Assembly: GCA_035315065.1 (NCBI GenBank)
Contig: DATFYM010000201.1
Coordinates: forward strand, 1 to 40,795
Length of the DNA stretch: 40,795 bases
Direction: 5' to 3'
Source of the DNA: DATFYM01 sp035315065
GTDB lineage: Bacteria > Acidobacteriota > Terriglobia > UBA7540
Shown here: in pieces, positions 16,511 to 25,635 of the stretch
How the letters are laid out: each line of letters begins with the position of its first letter
How positions within the stretch are numbered: the stretch's first letter is position 1
Translations under genes and position numbers: made by a program
Notes under the pieces: model-generated
The model's input: the letters and a program-made list of their open reading frames with translations, nothing else
Database searches by the model: none
Told to the model about the DNA's origin: nothing

Positions 16511-19500
16511 ATGATTGGTTCGCGACCTCACGTTTGCCGGCTGGCAGTCCGGCTCTGCTCGGCTTTGCTCTTCCTCGTCTGCCAGCCTCTCTTTGCCCAG
16601 CAGTTCGATCCCAGCCTTTACGCCGAAATGAAGTGGCGGATGATCGGTCCGTTTCGGGGCGGGAGGACCGTGGCCGTGACCGGTGTTCCCGGCGAGCCCA
16701 ACTTGTTCTACATCGCCGCCGTGAACGGCGGGGTCTGGAAGACGACGGATTTCGGCCGGACCTGGAATCCCATCTTCGACGGTCAACCGACCGGCTCGGT
16801 GGGGGCCATTGCCGTAGCGCCGTCCAACTCCAGCGTCATTTACGTGGGCAGCGGCGAGGGCTTGCAGCGGCCCGACCTCGCCACGGGGAATGGCATTTAC
16901 AAGTCGACGGACGCCGGCGCTACCTGGCAGCATTTGAAGCTAAGCGACGGGGGCCCCAGTGACGGGCAGCAAATCGGCTCGATTATTGTCGATCCACGCG
17001 ACCCGAATCGCGTTCTGGTGGCGGTGCTCGGGCACCCCTACGGTCCCAACCAGGAGCGCGGCGTGTTCCGCTCCACCGACGGTGGGCAATCCTGGGAAAA
17101 GGTGCTCTACAAGGACGAAAACACGGGCGCCATCCAGGTGGCCTTCGATCCTTCCAATCCGCAGATCGTCTACGCCGATCTCTGGGTGGCGCGACGGCCG
17201 CCGTGGACCACCGGCGGGTCGATGGAGGGGCCGGGCAGCGGGCTCTACAAGTCGACAGATGGCGGCTCTACCTGGCGGGAACTCACGGAAGGGCTGCCGT
17301 CGCCCTCCGACGGCCGCGGCCGCATCGGGATCGGCATTGCCCGCAGCGATCCCAATCGCATCTACGCGCTGGTGGATTCCCCGAAGCTGGGCGGCCTCTA
17401 TCGGTCGGACAATGCGGGCGAAAGCTGGCGCCGCGTCAATACGGAACAGCGCATCTGGGGCCGCGGCGACGACTTTGCCGGCGTCACCGTGGACCCGCGC
17501 GACGAGAACAGGATCTATGTGGCCAACACGTCCACTTACCGCTCCACCGACGGGGGCGAAGACTTCACCGCCATCAAGGGAGCGCCCGGTGGCGACGACT
17601 ATCACACCGTCTGGATCAATCCCGACGATCCCGACATCATCCTGCTAGGGAGCGACCAGGGCGCCACGATCAGCGTGAACGGCGGGCGCACCTGGAGTTC
17701 GTGGTACAACCAGCCGACAGCGCAGTTCTACCACGTGATCACAGACAACCGCTTCCCCTACTGGGTCTACGGCGGGCAGCAGGAGAGCGGCTCGGCCGGA
17801 GTGGCCAGCCGAGGCAACGACGGAGCGATCACCTTTCGCGAGTTCCACCCGGTGGGCGTGGAGGAGTATGGTTACGTGGCGCCCGACCCGCTGCACCCGA
17901 ACCTGATTTACGGCGGCAAGGTGACCCGCTTCGATTGGGAGACCGGCCAGACCACCGACGTTTCTCCGGTGGTGCTGCGCAGCGGCAAGTTCCGCTTCAA
18001 TCGCACCATGCCGCTGGTGTTTTCGCCGGTCGATCCGCACGTCCTCTACTTTTCCTCTCAAGTGCTTTTCAAGACCACCAACGGCGGTGAGAGCTGGCAG
18101 ACGATCAGCGTGGACCTCACCCGTGGAGATCCCGGCATCCCGCCCAACCTCGGAATCTTCGCCTCCCAGGTTCATGAGCAACATCGGGGCGTGATCTATA
18201 CCATTGCGCCGTCGTTTCAGGACGTGAAAACGATCTGGGTGGGCACCGACGACGGGCTGATTCATCTCACCGGCGACGGCGGCCTGACCTGGCAGAACGT
18301 GACGCCGCCGGAACTGACCGCGTGGAGCAAAGTGGCGATGATCGAGGCCTCGCACTTTGATAACGCCAGCGCTTATGCTGCGGTCAACCGCTTCCGCCTC
18401 GACGACCTGCATCCTTACGTTTATCGCACCCACGACGGCGGGAAGACCTGGCAGAAGATCGTCGACGGCCTGCCCGGCGAGCCGGTCAATACAGTGCGCG
18501 AAGACCCGGTGCGCAAGGGACTGCTGTTCGCAGGCACGGAAGGCTCGGTCTACGTCTCTTTCGACGACGGCGATCACTGGCAATCCCTCCAGCTTAACCT
18601 GCCGCACACGTCGATGCGCGATCTCACGATTCACCAGGACGATCTGGTGGTGGGCACGCACGGGCGATCGTTCTGGATCCTGGACGACTTTACTCCCTTG
18701 CGCCAGTTGAGCGCAGCGGTGGCGGACGCGGAAGCTCACCTCTTCCGTCCCGAGGTCGCCTATCGGGTCCAGCGGGATACCAATACCGACACGCCGTTGC
18801 CACCGGACGAGCCTGCGGGGCAGAATCCGCCGGACGGCGCGGTTCTTGACTATCACCTGAAATCGGCAGCGTCCGGGCCAGTCACCCTGGAAGTGGTGGA
18901 TCGCGGCGGCAAGCTGGTGCGCCGCTTCGCCAGCACGGACAAGCCGGAGGAAGTGAATCCAAAAGAACTCGAAGTACCCCTCTACTGGGTACGGCCTCCA
19001 CACGTGCTCTCCGCCGCGCCAGGCATGCACCGCTTTGTCTGGGACCTGCATTATCCCCCACCCGATTCGCTCTACCACGAGTACCCGATCTCGGCCATCG
19101 TTCACGATACGCCGCGGTATCCGCTGGGTCCCGTCGCGGTGCCGGGCGAGTACACGGTGAAGCTGACGGTAGGAGGGAAGGAATACTCGCAGCCGCTCAC
19201 CGTGAATATGGATCCACGGGTGAAGGCTTCGCCGGCCGATCTCGCGAAGCAGTTCGCACTGGAAGCCAGGATCGTCGACGCCATGCAGCAGGACTTTGAA
19301 TCCTTGCAGCGGGTGAACGGCCTGCGGTCGCAACTAAAGAATCTCCAATCCCAAAAGGCGCCAGCCGGCCAATTCGATCAGGCCGGCCAGTCCGATAAGT
19401 CCCACGCTGCCGGCCTGCCGCAAGACGTCGTCGGCGCGATTGAGGCTCTGGATAGGAAGGCAGCGGCGATCGCCGGTGGTGACGAGGAGTTTGATTTCTT

Positions 19501-19747
19501 CTCGGGCGTGTCGGGAGGCGGCGGTGAAAACCTAACGCGGCTGAATGGCGAGCTGGACATGCTGCTCGCGAGCGTGAGCAGCGCAGACGCCGCCCCGACC
19601 TCGCAGGTCGCGATCGCATTCAGCGGCCTGGCGGCGGAACTGCAAAAGCAGATGAGGCTGTGGGGCGAGTTGAAAAGCCGGGATGTCGCGGCGCTCAATC
19701 AGAAGCTCAAACATGCGGGGCTGCAAGAATTGACGATTGTCGATTGA
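16511..19747 (+). CDS. Secreted VPS10/BNR-repeat beta-propeller protein
   Basis: An exported protein of 1,078 residues. A signal peptide (LCSALLFLVCQPLFAQ) is followed by a conserved opening, MKWRMIGPFRGGRTVAVTGV. About eleven BNR/Asp-box motifs of the SxDxGxTW type follow, such as TTDFGRTW, STDAGATW, STDGGQSW, STDGGSTW, TTNGGESW and THDGGKTW, making one or two sortilin/GH74-like propellers over the first ~750 residues. After DLVVGTHGRSFWILDD comes a C-terminal part with a beta-sandwich (VTLEVVDRGGKLVRRF, GEYTVKLTVGGKEYSQPLTV) and helical segments. Databases often label this family glycosyl hydrolase or VPS10-domain protein; no enzymatic residues can be claimed. ATG 16511 has a strong ribosome site. 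Frames running back to 16307 lack a signal peptide at their start. Confidence 0.9.
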   Translation: MIGSRPHVCRLAVRLCSALLFLVCQPLFAQQFDPSLYAEMKWRMIGPFRGGRTVAVTGVPGEPNLFYIAAVNGGVWKTTDFGRTWNPIFDGQPTGSVGAIAVAPSNSSVIYVGSGEGLQRPDLATGNGIYKSTDAGATWQHLKLSDGGPSDGQQIGSIIVDPRDPNRVLVAVLGHPYGPNQERGVFRSTDGGQSWEKVLYKDENTGAIQVAFDPSNPQIVYADLWVARRPPWTTGGSMEGPGSGLYKSTDGGSTWRELTEGLPSPSDGRGRIGIGIARSDPNRIYALVDSPKLGGLYRSDNAGESWRRVNTEQRIWGRGDDFAGVTVDPRDENRIYVANTSTYRSTDGGEDFTAIKGAPGGDDYHTVWINPDDPDIILLGSDQGATISVNGGRTWSSWYNQPTAQFYHVITDNRFPYWVYGGQQESGSAGVASRGNDGAITFREFHPVGVEEYGYVAPDPLHPNLIYGGKVTRFDWETGQTTDVSPVVLRSGKFRFNRTMPLVFSPVDPHVLYFSSQVLFKTTNGGESWQTISVDLTRGDPGIPPNLGIFASQVHEQHRGVIYTIAPSFQDVKTIWVGTDDGLIHLTGDGGLTWQNVTPPELTAWSKVAMIEASHFDNASAYAAVNRFRLDDLHPYVYRTHDGGKTWQKIVDGLPGEPVNTVREDPVRKGLLFAGTEGSVYVSFDDGDHWQSLQLNLPHTSMRDLTIHQDDLVVGTHGRSFWILDDFTPLRQLSAAVADAEAHLFRPEVAYRVQRDTNTDTPLPPDEPAGQNPPDGAVLDYHLKSAASGPVTLEVVDRGGKLVRRFASTDKPEEVNPKELEVPLYWVRPPHVLSAAPGMHRFVWDLHYPPPDSLYHEYPISAIVHDTPRYPLGPVAVPGEYTVKLTVGGKEYSQPLTVNMDPRVKASPADLAKQFALEARIVDAMQQDFESLQRVNGLRSQLKNLQSQKAPAGQFDQAGQSDKSHAAGLPQDVVGAIEALDRKAAAIAGGDEEFDFFSGVSGGGGENLTRLNGELDMLLASVSSADAAPTSQVAIAFSGLAAELQKQMRLWGELKSRDVAALNQKLKHAGLQELTIVD

Positions 19748-19855
19748 CGATTGTCGATTAAAAAGGGCGCAGGCCCCTTTTCAAAAACGGCTGTCTTACA
19801 ATCCCGACGAGCATATCTTCTCAATCGGCAATCGGCAACCGGCAATCGGCAGTTC
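19748..19855. repeat. Short-unit repeats between convergent genes
   Basis: Two short-unit arrays lie here: TGACGATTGTCGATTGACGA at the VPS10 stop and CAATCGGCAATCGGCAACCG at about 19821-19850, with the small terminator-like stem between them. Confidence 0.6.
19761..19781. terminator. Short bidirectional terminator-like hairpin
   Basis: AAAAGGG (19761-19767) pairs with CCCTTTT (19775-19781) around a 7-nt loop, with A and T tracts on both sides. It lies between the convergent VPS10/BNR and SurA-like genes. The stem is short, so this is only a candidate. Confidence 0.45.
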
Positions 19856-20629
19856 TCAGAACACCCTCACGCGGTGCGTCGCCTTGAGTTCGTCGAGCCA
19901 CGCCGGGAGTTGCTGGTCCACTTTCTTCTGGACCAGAATCTCCCGGATCTGGCTTTGGACCTGGGCGAGCGGCGGGACGGCTTGGCCTGGATTGTGCTTC
20001 GAATACTCGGCCGTGAAGGTGTCGTGATAGTAGGCCTCGATCTCCGCCGGCTCCACCGTGACCGACGGACGCAGGCGCAGGTCGATGATGCGCAACATGC
20101 ACTCGTGCTCCGCGAGGCGATCGAGGAGTTGAGCGTCGGTAAGCCCCAGCGCCCGGAGCGAGGACTGAAAGGCCTCCTCGCTCCCGCACTTCTTGCGAAC
20201 CTCGGCCAGCGCTTGCTGGGCAGCCGGCTGAACGTCGGACGGCTGGATGCCTTCGGCGGCTGCCTCCTGGGTAAGGAGCCGCGCATCGATAAGCCCGTCG
20301 CGCACTTTCGCCAGGGCGGCGGCATCGGGCGCCGGAGCAGGGACGGTGCCTTCACTGACAAAGGACTCGAACCGGTACTCGGCCTCGACATCGCTCTCGG
20401 TGATGGCGGCATTGCCGATCGCGGCTACCACGCGGTCGAGGGTCTGGGCGCGGAGATCCTGAACCCAAGAAGAATGGACCACCGCGGCCGAGACCAGAAA
20501 ACCCACAGCGAGGAATGATGAACTGTGAACAAGGAGAAGAGCCGCAGAGTTCTTCCCTTCCGCCTTCAACGCTCGGCATTCATGGTTTCTTTTCCGGGCC
20601 TCAGTCCTTCGGTGGTTCCTGGTTTTCAT
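19856..20629 (-). CDS. SurA N-terminal-domain-like periplasmic chaperone, no PPIase domain
   Basis: The sequence from residue ~63 reads LDRVVAAIGNAAITESDVEAEYRF, the standard opening of SurA/PpiD-type chaperones (xxVVAxVNxxxITxxD). It continues with helices that include AALAKVRDGLIDARLLTQEAA, and ends with a C-terminal helix region (VQSQIREILVQKKVDQQLPAWLDELK). No parvulin prolyl-isomerase domain is present; 257 residues is the chaperone core only. A hydrophobic stretch (LLLVHSSSFLAVGFLVSAAVV) serves as signal or anchor after a long basic N-terminus, so the true start may be further in. It begins 20 nt after the Omp85 gene on the same strand, which suggests a dedicated chaperone for that protein or its substrates. 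Confidence 0.75.
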   Translation of the reverse strand: MKTRNHRRTEARKRNHECRALKAEGKNSAALLLVHSSSFLAVGFLVSAAVVHSSWVQDLRAQTLDRVVAAIGNAAITESDVEAEYRFESFVSEGTVPAPAPDAAALAKVRDGLIDARLLTQEAAAEGIQPSDVQPAAQQALAEVRKKCGSEEAFQSSLRALGLTDAQLLDRLAEHECMLRIIDLRLRPSVTVEPAEIEAYYHDTFTAEYSKHNPGQAVPPLAQVQSQIREILVQKKVDQQLPAWLDELKATHRVRVF

Positions 20630-20649
20630 GGCGTTTGCCCGGGCGCCGG

Positions 20650-23600
20650 CTAGAAGGCTTGGCCGACGCTGAGAGAGAATTGGATTCTGGGGAGTTGGTG
20701 AATCTGCAGAGGACTGTTCGCGGGCTGCACCTGGTAGAGGGGCGGATTCAGATTGTAGCCTATGTCGAGGCGCAGCGGGCCCACCGGGGTCTGGTAGCGA
20801 ACGCCGACGCCGACGGCGTGGACGGTATAGTCGAAATCCGTGGGCGAGCTTTGGTGGAACTTGAGCAGCCGCATGGTATCGACCGACGAGAACACGTTCC
20901 CGGCGTCGTGAAAGAGCACCAGGCCGTAGTGGTAGCGTTCGAACGGGAAGCGCAGTTCGAGTTGGTTGAGGAACTGGGCCTTGCCGCCGATCGGGCAGGA
21001 GCTTGCGACCTGGTTGATGGTGCAGGGGTCGCGAGGCCCCGCCTGATTGATGGCGAAGCCGCGATGCGACTCGCTGCCGCCCATGAAGAAGAGTTCGGGC
21101 AGCGGGATCACGTTAACGCTCGGCTCGTTGGATTCCTGCGACCGGCCGTACGTTTCCTCCAGACCCAGGCGCGTGTTGCGGGCAAAGATCACGTGCTTGT
21201 TCAGCCGATAATAGGTGGCGTTCTGGCCGGACAGTCGCCCGAAATCTGACTGGGAGCCGAGCCCCGTGTTGGCCACAAACACGTCGACCAACGAATACGA
21301 TCCGGCGGCCGCGTCGACCGGGTTGTCGCGACGGTCGTTCACGTATGTGGCGCCAAAGCCGGCCACGAGGGCACTCTGGCTGGAGAGCGGCACCTCCTGG
21401 ACGGGAATGTTCAGGCTGCTGACGGAGTCGTCGCGAAAGGCGTATCGAGTCAGCAGGAAGGTTTTCTTACTGAACTGTTTCTCCAGGGAGAGGGAGACTT
21501 CACGCCGCTGGGAAGTGAACGTGAGTATGTCACGAGTCTGATCCACCAGCGCGTTGACGCGGAGCGAGAGGTCCCGGTGTCCGCCCAGGCGTGGGATCAG
21601 GTAGGTAGCGGAGCCGCCGGTCTCCAGGTTGGAGAGCCGCCCTTGCAGCGAGAAAGTCTGGGCGCGGCCGTCCACGTCGATGCGGCTGAGTTGCAGAGAA
21701 AGGCGCGGGCTGGCCTTGTATTGTCCCTGGGGCGCGCCCAGGCGCTGGACATCTAGGCCGCCGCCGTAGCCCAGAGTCCACCGGTGGGCCTCCTCCACAC
21801 TCACCAAAACGGTCCTCTCCGTTTCTGCAACTTCGGGGTCCTGCGCTGCGATCTGGACCTGGTTGAAGAGGCCGAGGTCGTAGAGACTACGCTGCGATTC
21901 GAGGACCTGGCTCTGGTTCAGCGGCGCGCCTTCCCCGATCCGGAGCTGGTCGCCAATCACGTTCGCGCGGGTGTGGCGGGCACCCATGACGATCAGATGC
22001 TGCACGCGCTCCTGCGCCCCCGGTTGAACCTCGAACCTGATGTCGACCTGATGCTCGGGCGTTACGGGCGTCGCTTCCCAGCCAGCCGTGACCTGGCTAT
22101 AGCCTCGGTCGGCAAAGTAAGTCAGGATGGAATCGCGGTCAGTATCCGCGCGAGAGGGTGAGTACGGCTGCCCGGACTTGGTCACCAAGAGAGAAAGCAG
22201 GCTCTTCTCGGTGGTGGAGTCGACCCCCGTGAACACCACGTTCCTGACCTTCTTGGGCTGGCCCTCTTCGATTTGGAAAGTCACAAACAAGTGCCCGGGG
22301 TGATGGTCATGTTGATCGTCGATCTGCGGCGTTATTTTGGCATCGAGGTATCCCCTGGCTTGCAAAAGCGCCGTCATGGTATGGACGTCGTGGGTTAGCA
22401 TGTCCCGGCTGAAGATGCCTCGCCGATGAGCGAAATCCGCCGGAGAGATTTGCAGAGTCGTTTCCAGTTCTTCCGGGGGGAGAGGCGGCGTGCCCTTGAA
22501 GCCGTACCCCACGAATTCGCCGCGTGAGTCCAGGGTGACGCTGTAAGTGACGTCCACCTTGTCCGGTTGCACTGATCGGTTCCATTTCACCGATGCGTTG
22601 TAGTAACCCCGGCGCTCCAGAACGGCTTGCAGGTTTCGCTGCCCGGCGGCGAGAGAAAGATCGTCAGTAAGACCCTCGGTGTACATGGGCAGCAGGGACT
22701 TCAGTTCGGAAGCGCGAATCTTCGCTCCCATCACGTGCGCTCGGATCACCGGCCCTGCCTCAACGCGCACGACCAGCCGCTCGGTGGCGCGCTGCGCGTC
22801 CGGCACCCGTCGCTCAACCCGCGAACTGGCGGCATACCTCTCGTGCTTCAGATAGAACCGGCGAAGCTTGCTGAGCCCACGCTCCACCCTGGCTTGCGTG
22901 AGTTGCATGCCGACCTTCCAGCCGGCGACTGCCGCCAGACGCGCTGGCGTCTCGACGGTCCGCCCGTCAAACTCAATCCCACTGAGGCGCGCCGGCGCAC
23001 CAGAGGCCAGCGTGACCACGACATCTGCTTCCTGAGTTTTCGGATGCGTCTCCACGGCGTGGCTGACCTTCGCTTGATAGTAGCCGTTGTCCGCGAGCGT
23101 CGCCGCGATGCGCCGCTCCGCTGCCGTGAGGTCCGCCTCGGTGAGCGGCTGACCCAGGCGCAGCCTCGCGGTGCTGGCCAGCGTCGCGGCCGAGAACAGC
23201 TTCGGATAGCCTTCGACACGGACGAGGCCGATAAAGAAGCGGGCGCTAGCGACAAACACCAGCACCACGCCCCGCGGGTCCGGCTCGGCGTCGGCCCGCA
23301 ATTCCCGGAAGCGCCCGGTGGCGTAAAGATTTTTGAGGCTCTCGGCCACTTTGTCGCGGTCAAGTGGCTGGCCCTTCTGCTGGACGATCTGGGCCGAGAA
23401 CTCACCCGCGGTCATTTGCGCGTCAGATTGGAGGCGAATGTCTGCCACGGGCCGGCCCCACGGGAGAGCGTCACCGGAAGCGCGGGCCAGCGAGCACGGG
23501 AGCGGCGCCAGAACGACCGGAAGGAAAAGACTTGCCAACCTGGCGGCGGTTCGCCCCAAGAGAATGCGACCGCGCGTGATGCAAGGGCGAACACAGGGGG

Positions 23601-23658
23601 CATGGCCGAAGATGGGAAGTCGCTGGCGCAGCCTCTGATGCAAAAAGTCCAGAATCAC
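20650..23658 (-). CDS. Omp85-family outer-membrane assembly protein (BamA/TamA-like)
   Basis: 1,002 residues: a signal sequence, several POTRA domains and a C-terminal 16-strand barrel. POTRA-like repeats are visible as successive GYY/GYL/GYS motifs (LADNGYYQAKV, LERRGYYNASV, LQARGYLDAKI, FADRGYSQVTA), with a last one in LYDLGLFNQVQI. The barrel begins at about RWTLGYGGGLDV. It holds GGSESHRGF (the L6 [V/I]RG[F/Y] motif with His before Arg), HYGLVLFHDAGNVF and GVGVRYQTPVGPLRLDIGYNLN, and ends in Phe as outer-membrane barrels do. With six or more POTRAs it is longer than Escherichia coli BamA. Its start is a GTG. It is followed by the SurA-like gene. Whether it is the main BamA or a second, specialised copy cannot be told here. 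Confidence 0.9.
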   Translation of the reverse strand: MILDFLHQRLRQRLPIFGHAPCVRPCITRGRILLGRTAARLASLFLPVVLAPLPCSLARASGDALPWGRPVADIRLQSDAQMTAGEFSAQIVQQKGQPLDRDKVAESLKNLYATGRFRELRADAEPDPRGVVLVFVASARFFIGLVRVEGYPKLFSAATLASTARLRLGQPLTEADLTAAERRIAATLADNGYYQAKVSHAVETHPKTQEADVVVTLASGAPARLSGIEFDGRTVETPARLAAVAGWKVGMQLTQARVERGLSKLRRFYLKHERYAASSRVERRVPDAQRATERLVVRVEAGPVIRAHVMGAKIRASELKSLLPMYTEGLTDDLSLAAGQRNLQAVLERRGYYNASVKWNRSVQPDKVDVTYSVTLDSRGEFVGYGFKGTPPLPPEELETTLQISPADFAHRRGIFSRDMLTHDVHTMTALLQARGYLDAKITPQIDDQHDHHPGHLFVTFQIEEGQPKKVRNVVFTGVDSTTEKSLLSLLVTKSGQPYSPSRADTDRDSILTYFADRGYSQVTAGWEATPVTPEHQVDIRFEVQPGAQERVQHLIVMGARHTRANVIGDQLRIGEGAPLNQSQVLESQRSLYDLGLFNQVQIAAQDPEVAETERTVLVSVEEAHRWTLGYGGGLDVQRLGAPQGQYKASPRLSLQLSRIDVDGRAQTFSLQGRLSNLETGGSATYLIPRLGGHRDLSLRVNALVDQTRDILTFTSQRREVSLSLEKQFSKKTFLLTRYAFRDDSVSSLNIPVQEVPLSSQSALVAGFGATYVNDRRDNPVDAAAGSYSLVDVFVANTGLGSQSDFGRLSGQNATYYRLNKHVIFARNTRLGLEETYGRSQESNEPSVNVIPLPELFFMGGSESHRGFAINQAGPRDPCTINQVASSCPIGGKAQFLNQLELRFPFERYHYGLVLFHDAGNVFSSVDTMRLLKFHQSSPTDFDYTVHAVGVGVRYQTPVGPLRLDIGYNLNPPLYQVQPANSPLQIHQLPRIQFSLSVGQAF

Positions 23659-23740
23659 TCTCTCGTTCCTAGCCTCCTGGCGGCCCCGCCGAGTCTCCCA
23701 CGCCTCAAGGAGGGATGGTCCCTGACCCCTGATTCGTGCC

Positions 23741-24259
23741 TCACTTCGCCGGCGCGAAAGACGCTTCGAGTCGCTCGCTGCCCCACGCGATATCGATCAC
23801 GCCGCGGCCGCCCTGGTTCGACAGGCTGATAGTGAGCTCTTCCACCGGACTGCCTGCGGCTTCGATCTGCATCGGTACCTCGGCCAGCTTGGCGCTAGGC
23901 TCGTACTGGAAAACCGACTGGCTGGAAACGATCAGGGTCCATTTGCCGGTCTCGATATAGCGGGCCAGCAGAATGTGCTTGCCCTTCGGTACACGCGTGC
24001 CGTCGAAGTCAAGGTCCTGGTCGGACTCGATGGTGGTGGGAATGTCCGCGCCGATCCGCCAGAGCTTTCCGGGCTGAATCATCTTGCTCAGGTCGCGTCC
24101 CTTGAGCATGGGACGAGCGTACTGGATCGTGACATTGGCGTCGCCGATCCTGGCTTTGACCGATGCCTGTTCGTTGCCATGAGCATGAACGACGACAGGG
24201 ATCAGCGCCAAAATGCCGGCAATCCCCAGGCCGGCAGCGAAACGCTCAGACTTGCTCAT
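23741..24259 (-). CDS. DUF2911 domain-containing exported protein
   Basis: 172 residues with a signal peptide (GLGIAGILALIPVVVHAHG). The body shows the DUF2911 pattern: VTIQYARPMLKGRDL, then GKLWRIGADIPTTIE, a central GTRVPKGKHILLARYIETG and WTLIVSSQ. The family is a small beta-sandwich of unknown function, common in Acidobacteriota and Bacteroidota. A GAGGAGGAG about 8 nt before ATG 24259 supports the start. It is about 80 nt upstream of the Omp85 gene on the same strand and may be co-transcribed. Confidence 0.85.
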   Translation of the reverse strand: MSKSERFAAGLGIAGILALIPVVVHAHGNEQASVKARIGDANVTIQYARPMLKGRDLSKMIQPGKLWRIGADIPTTIESDQDLDFDGTRVPKGKHILLARYIETGKWTLIVSSQSVFQYEPSAKLAEVPMQIEAAGSPVEELTISLSNQGGRGVIDIAWGSERLEASFAPAK

Positions 24260-24279
24260 TCTTGTCTCCTCCTCACGTT

Positions 24280-24534
24280 TGGAGAAATTCGAAACTCGAA
24301 GTTCGTAGCTCGAAAATCGAAATTCGAAACATGCCTCGAGTATCTATACTGAACGTCATAAGTGGATGCCAAAAACCTCCCAAGCATGTCATTCTGAGCG
24401 CAGCGAAGAATCTCTCTTTGGTTTCCCGATTCGGTTCAATGGAAGAGAGATTCTTCGCTGCGCTCAGAATGACATGCGGACCGACCTCTGACGCGGCGTA
24501 TCGAGTTTCGAGTTTCGAGTTTCCAGTTTCGAAC
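24280..24534. repeat. TTCGAAATTCGAAA short-unit repeats around a perfect 32-bp-arm palindrome
   Basis: 24385-24416 (CATGTCATTCTGAGCGCAGC and on) and 24445-24476 are exact reverse complements around a 28-nt centre. GTCATTCTGAGCG-type palindromes are a familiar dispersed repeat; a fragment also sits at about 16426. The element is flanked by short-unit arrays: TCGAAATTCGAAAC-like on the left (24285-24332) and TCGAGTTTCGAGTTTCCAG on the right (24501-24530), the right one running up to the stop of the TlpA-like gene. Confidence 0.85.
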
Positions 24535-25635
24535 TCACGGCGTGCTCGCGGAAGATCCGGCCGCCGACTGGATCGCGCGCCGTATTTCGTCTTTCGCCGT
24601 GAACCCGACCCAGTGTTGCACGATGACGTTCCGCCCGTCGATCAGAAACAGAGTCGGGAAGATGGAGATGTGCCCGAAAGCGGCGTCGCTCTGCTTGGTC
24701 CAGTGGGCCAGCGGAAAGTTGATCTTTTGTTCCTGAGCGTAACGATGACGGACCGCATCGTCGTAGTCGAGCCCGAGAACGCGGTCGGAATTGGCGCCCA
24801 CCACCGTAAACTTGCTCCCCGCCAGTTCCTGTTGCAGAGCGACCAAGGCGGGCGTCTCCTTCATGCAGGGGGGACAACCGGTGAACCAGACGTAGAGCAG
24901 AACCACTTTGCCACTGAGCGCCGCCGAGTCCACATCCGCCCCCTCGAAGCCCGGCAACTTGAACCCCGGGCCCGGCTGGCCTTCCCAGCCGCTCAGTTGC
25001 CGCGAGACGGCTTGTCCGAAACGCGGATCGCTGCGGACCATGGCTACGTCGACACGGGTGATCTGGCCGCTCTGTGGATCGCGGGTGAGGAAGCGCGGCA
25101 CCCGCGGGTCCGACTCCATCACCCGCAGCAGCACGTCGGCGGCGCCGGGCTCTTTGAGGTCGAACTGCTGGTCGATGGTCTCCAGGCTCGGCGGCTTGCC
25201 GAACTTCTCCTGGTATTGGACCAGGAAAAGCGGAATGCGAAAGAACGCGTTGTAGAGCTTATCGAGAGCCTTGCGCTCGTCCGGCTGGGTGAAGACCTTG
25301 GTGTAGAGCTCGCTCACCACCAGGGGCTGGCCGGGCTGTACGTGATCCCTTATATAGCCTAGCACACGTGCCTCTGCATCACCTTGCGGGGCGGCTGGGG
25401 CCGATGCCGACTGTCCACGTCCCGGCCGCGCGATGGCGAGCGCGGCCACGGCCACCAAGATTGGTGCTAGAGCACTGTATCCTTGAAGAATTGACGACTG
25501 ACGATTGACGATTGACGATTGTAAGAGAGGTCCATTGATGATTGTCGATGACCTAGGCAAAGGGGTGGGCGGCTCGCCTTCTCTTCTCTTCCAATCGTCA
25601 ATCGTCAATCTGCAATCGTCAATTCTCTGCTTCAT
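24535..25635 (-). CDS. TlpA-like membrane-anchored thioredoxin-fold protein
   Basis: The C-terminal ~150 residues form a TlpA/ResA-like thioredoxin domain facing the periplasm: GKVVLLYVWFTGCPPCMKET with the CPPC redox pair, then VVGANSDR and the cis-Pro region HISIFPTLFLIDG. A middle domain (~residues 80-190) is helical and unassigned. One hydrophobic segment (APILVAVAALAIA) serves as signal or anchor. The first ~50 residues are coded by GATTGACGATTG-type repeats and unrelated linker. Even so, ATG 25635 overlaps the upstream stop as ATGA and has AAAGGA about 10 nt before it, so it may be a real, coupled start. No other ATG or GTG lies before the anchor. The likely role is thiol-disulphide exchange. 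Confidence 0.82.
   Translation of the reverse strand: MKQRIDDCRLTIDDWKRREGEPPTPLPRSSTIINGPLLQSSIVNRQSSILQGYSALAPILVAVAALAIARPGRGQSASAPAAPQGDAEARVLGYIRDHVQPGQPLVVSELYTKVFTQPDERKALDKLYNAFFRIPLFLVQYQEKFGKPPSLETIDQQFDLKEPGAADVLLRVMESDPRVPRFLTRDPQSGQITRVDVAMVRSDPRFGQAVSRQLSGWEGQPGPGFKLPGFEGADVDSAALSGKVVLLYVWFTGCPPCMKETPALVALQQELAGSKFTVVGANSDRVLGLDYDDAVRHRYAQEQKINFPLAHWTKQSDAAFGHISIFPTLFLIDGRNVIVQHWVGFTAKDEIRRAIQSAAGSSASTP
25494..25625. repeat. GATTGACGATTG/CAATCGTCAATC array coding the TlpA-like N-terminus
   Basis: TTGACGACTGACGATTGACG at 25492-25511 and its continuation to about 25520 face CCAATCGTCAATCGTCAATC and CAATCGTCAATT near 25590-25625, so the two halves are inverted. The centre (~70 bp) is ordinary sequence. 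Both halves are inside the predicted coding region. Confidence 0.75.

Noticed and set aside
17645..19333. 562-residue minus-strand frame inside the VPS10/BNR gene
   Set aside because: Antisense to the BNR repeats; His/Val/Arg-rich without any recognisable motif.
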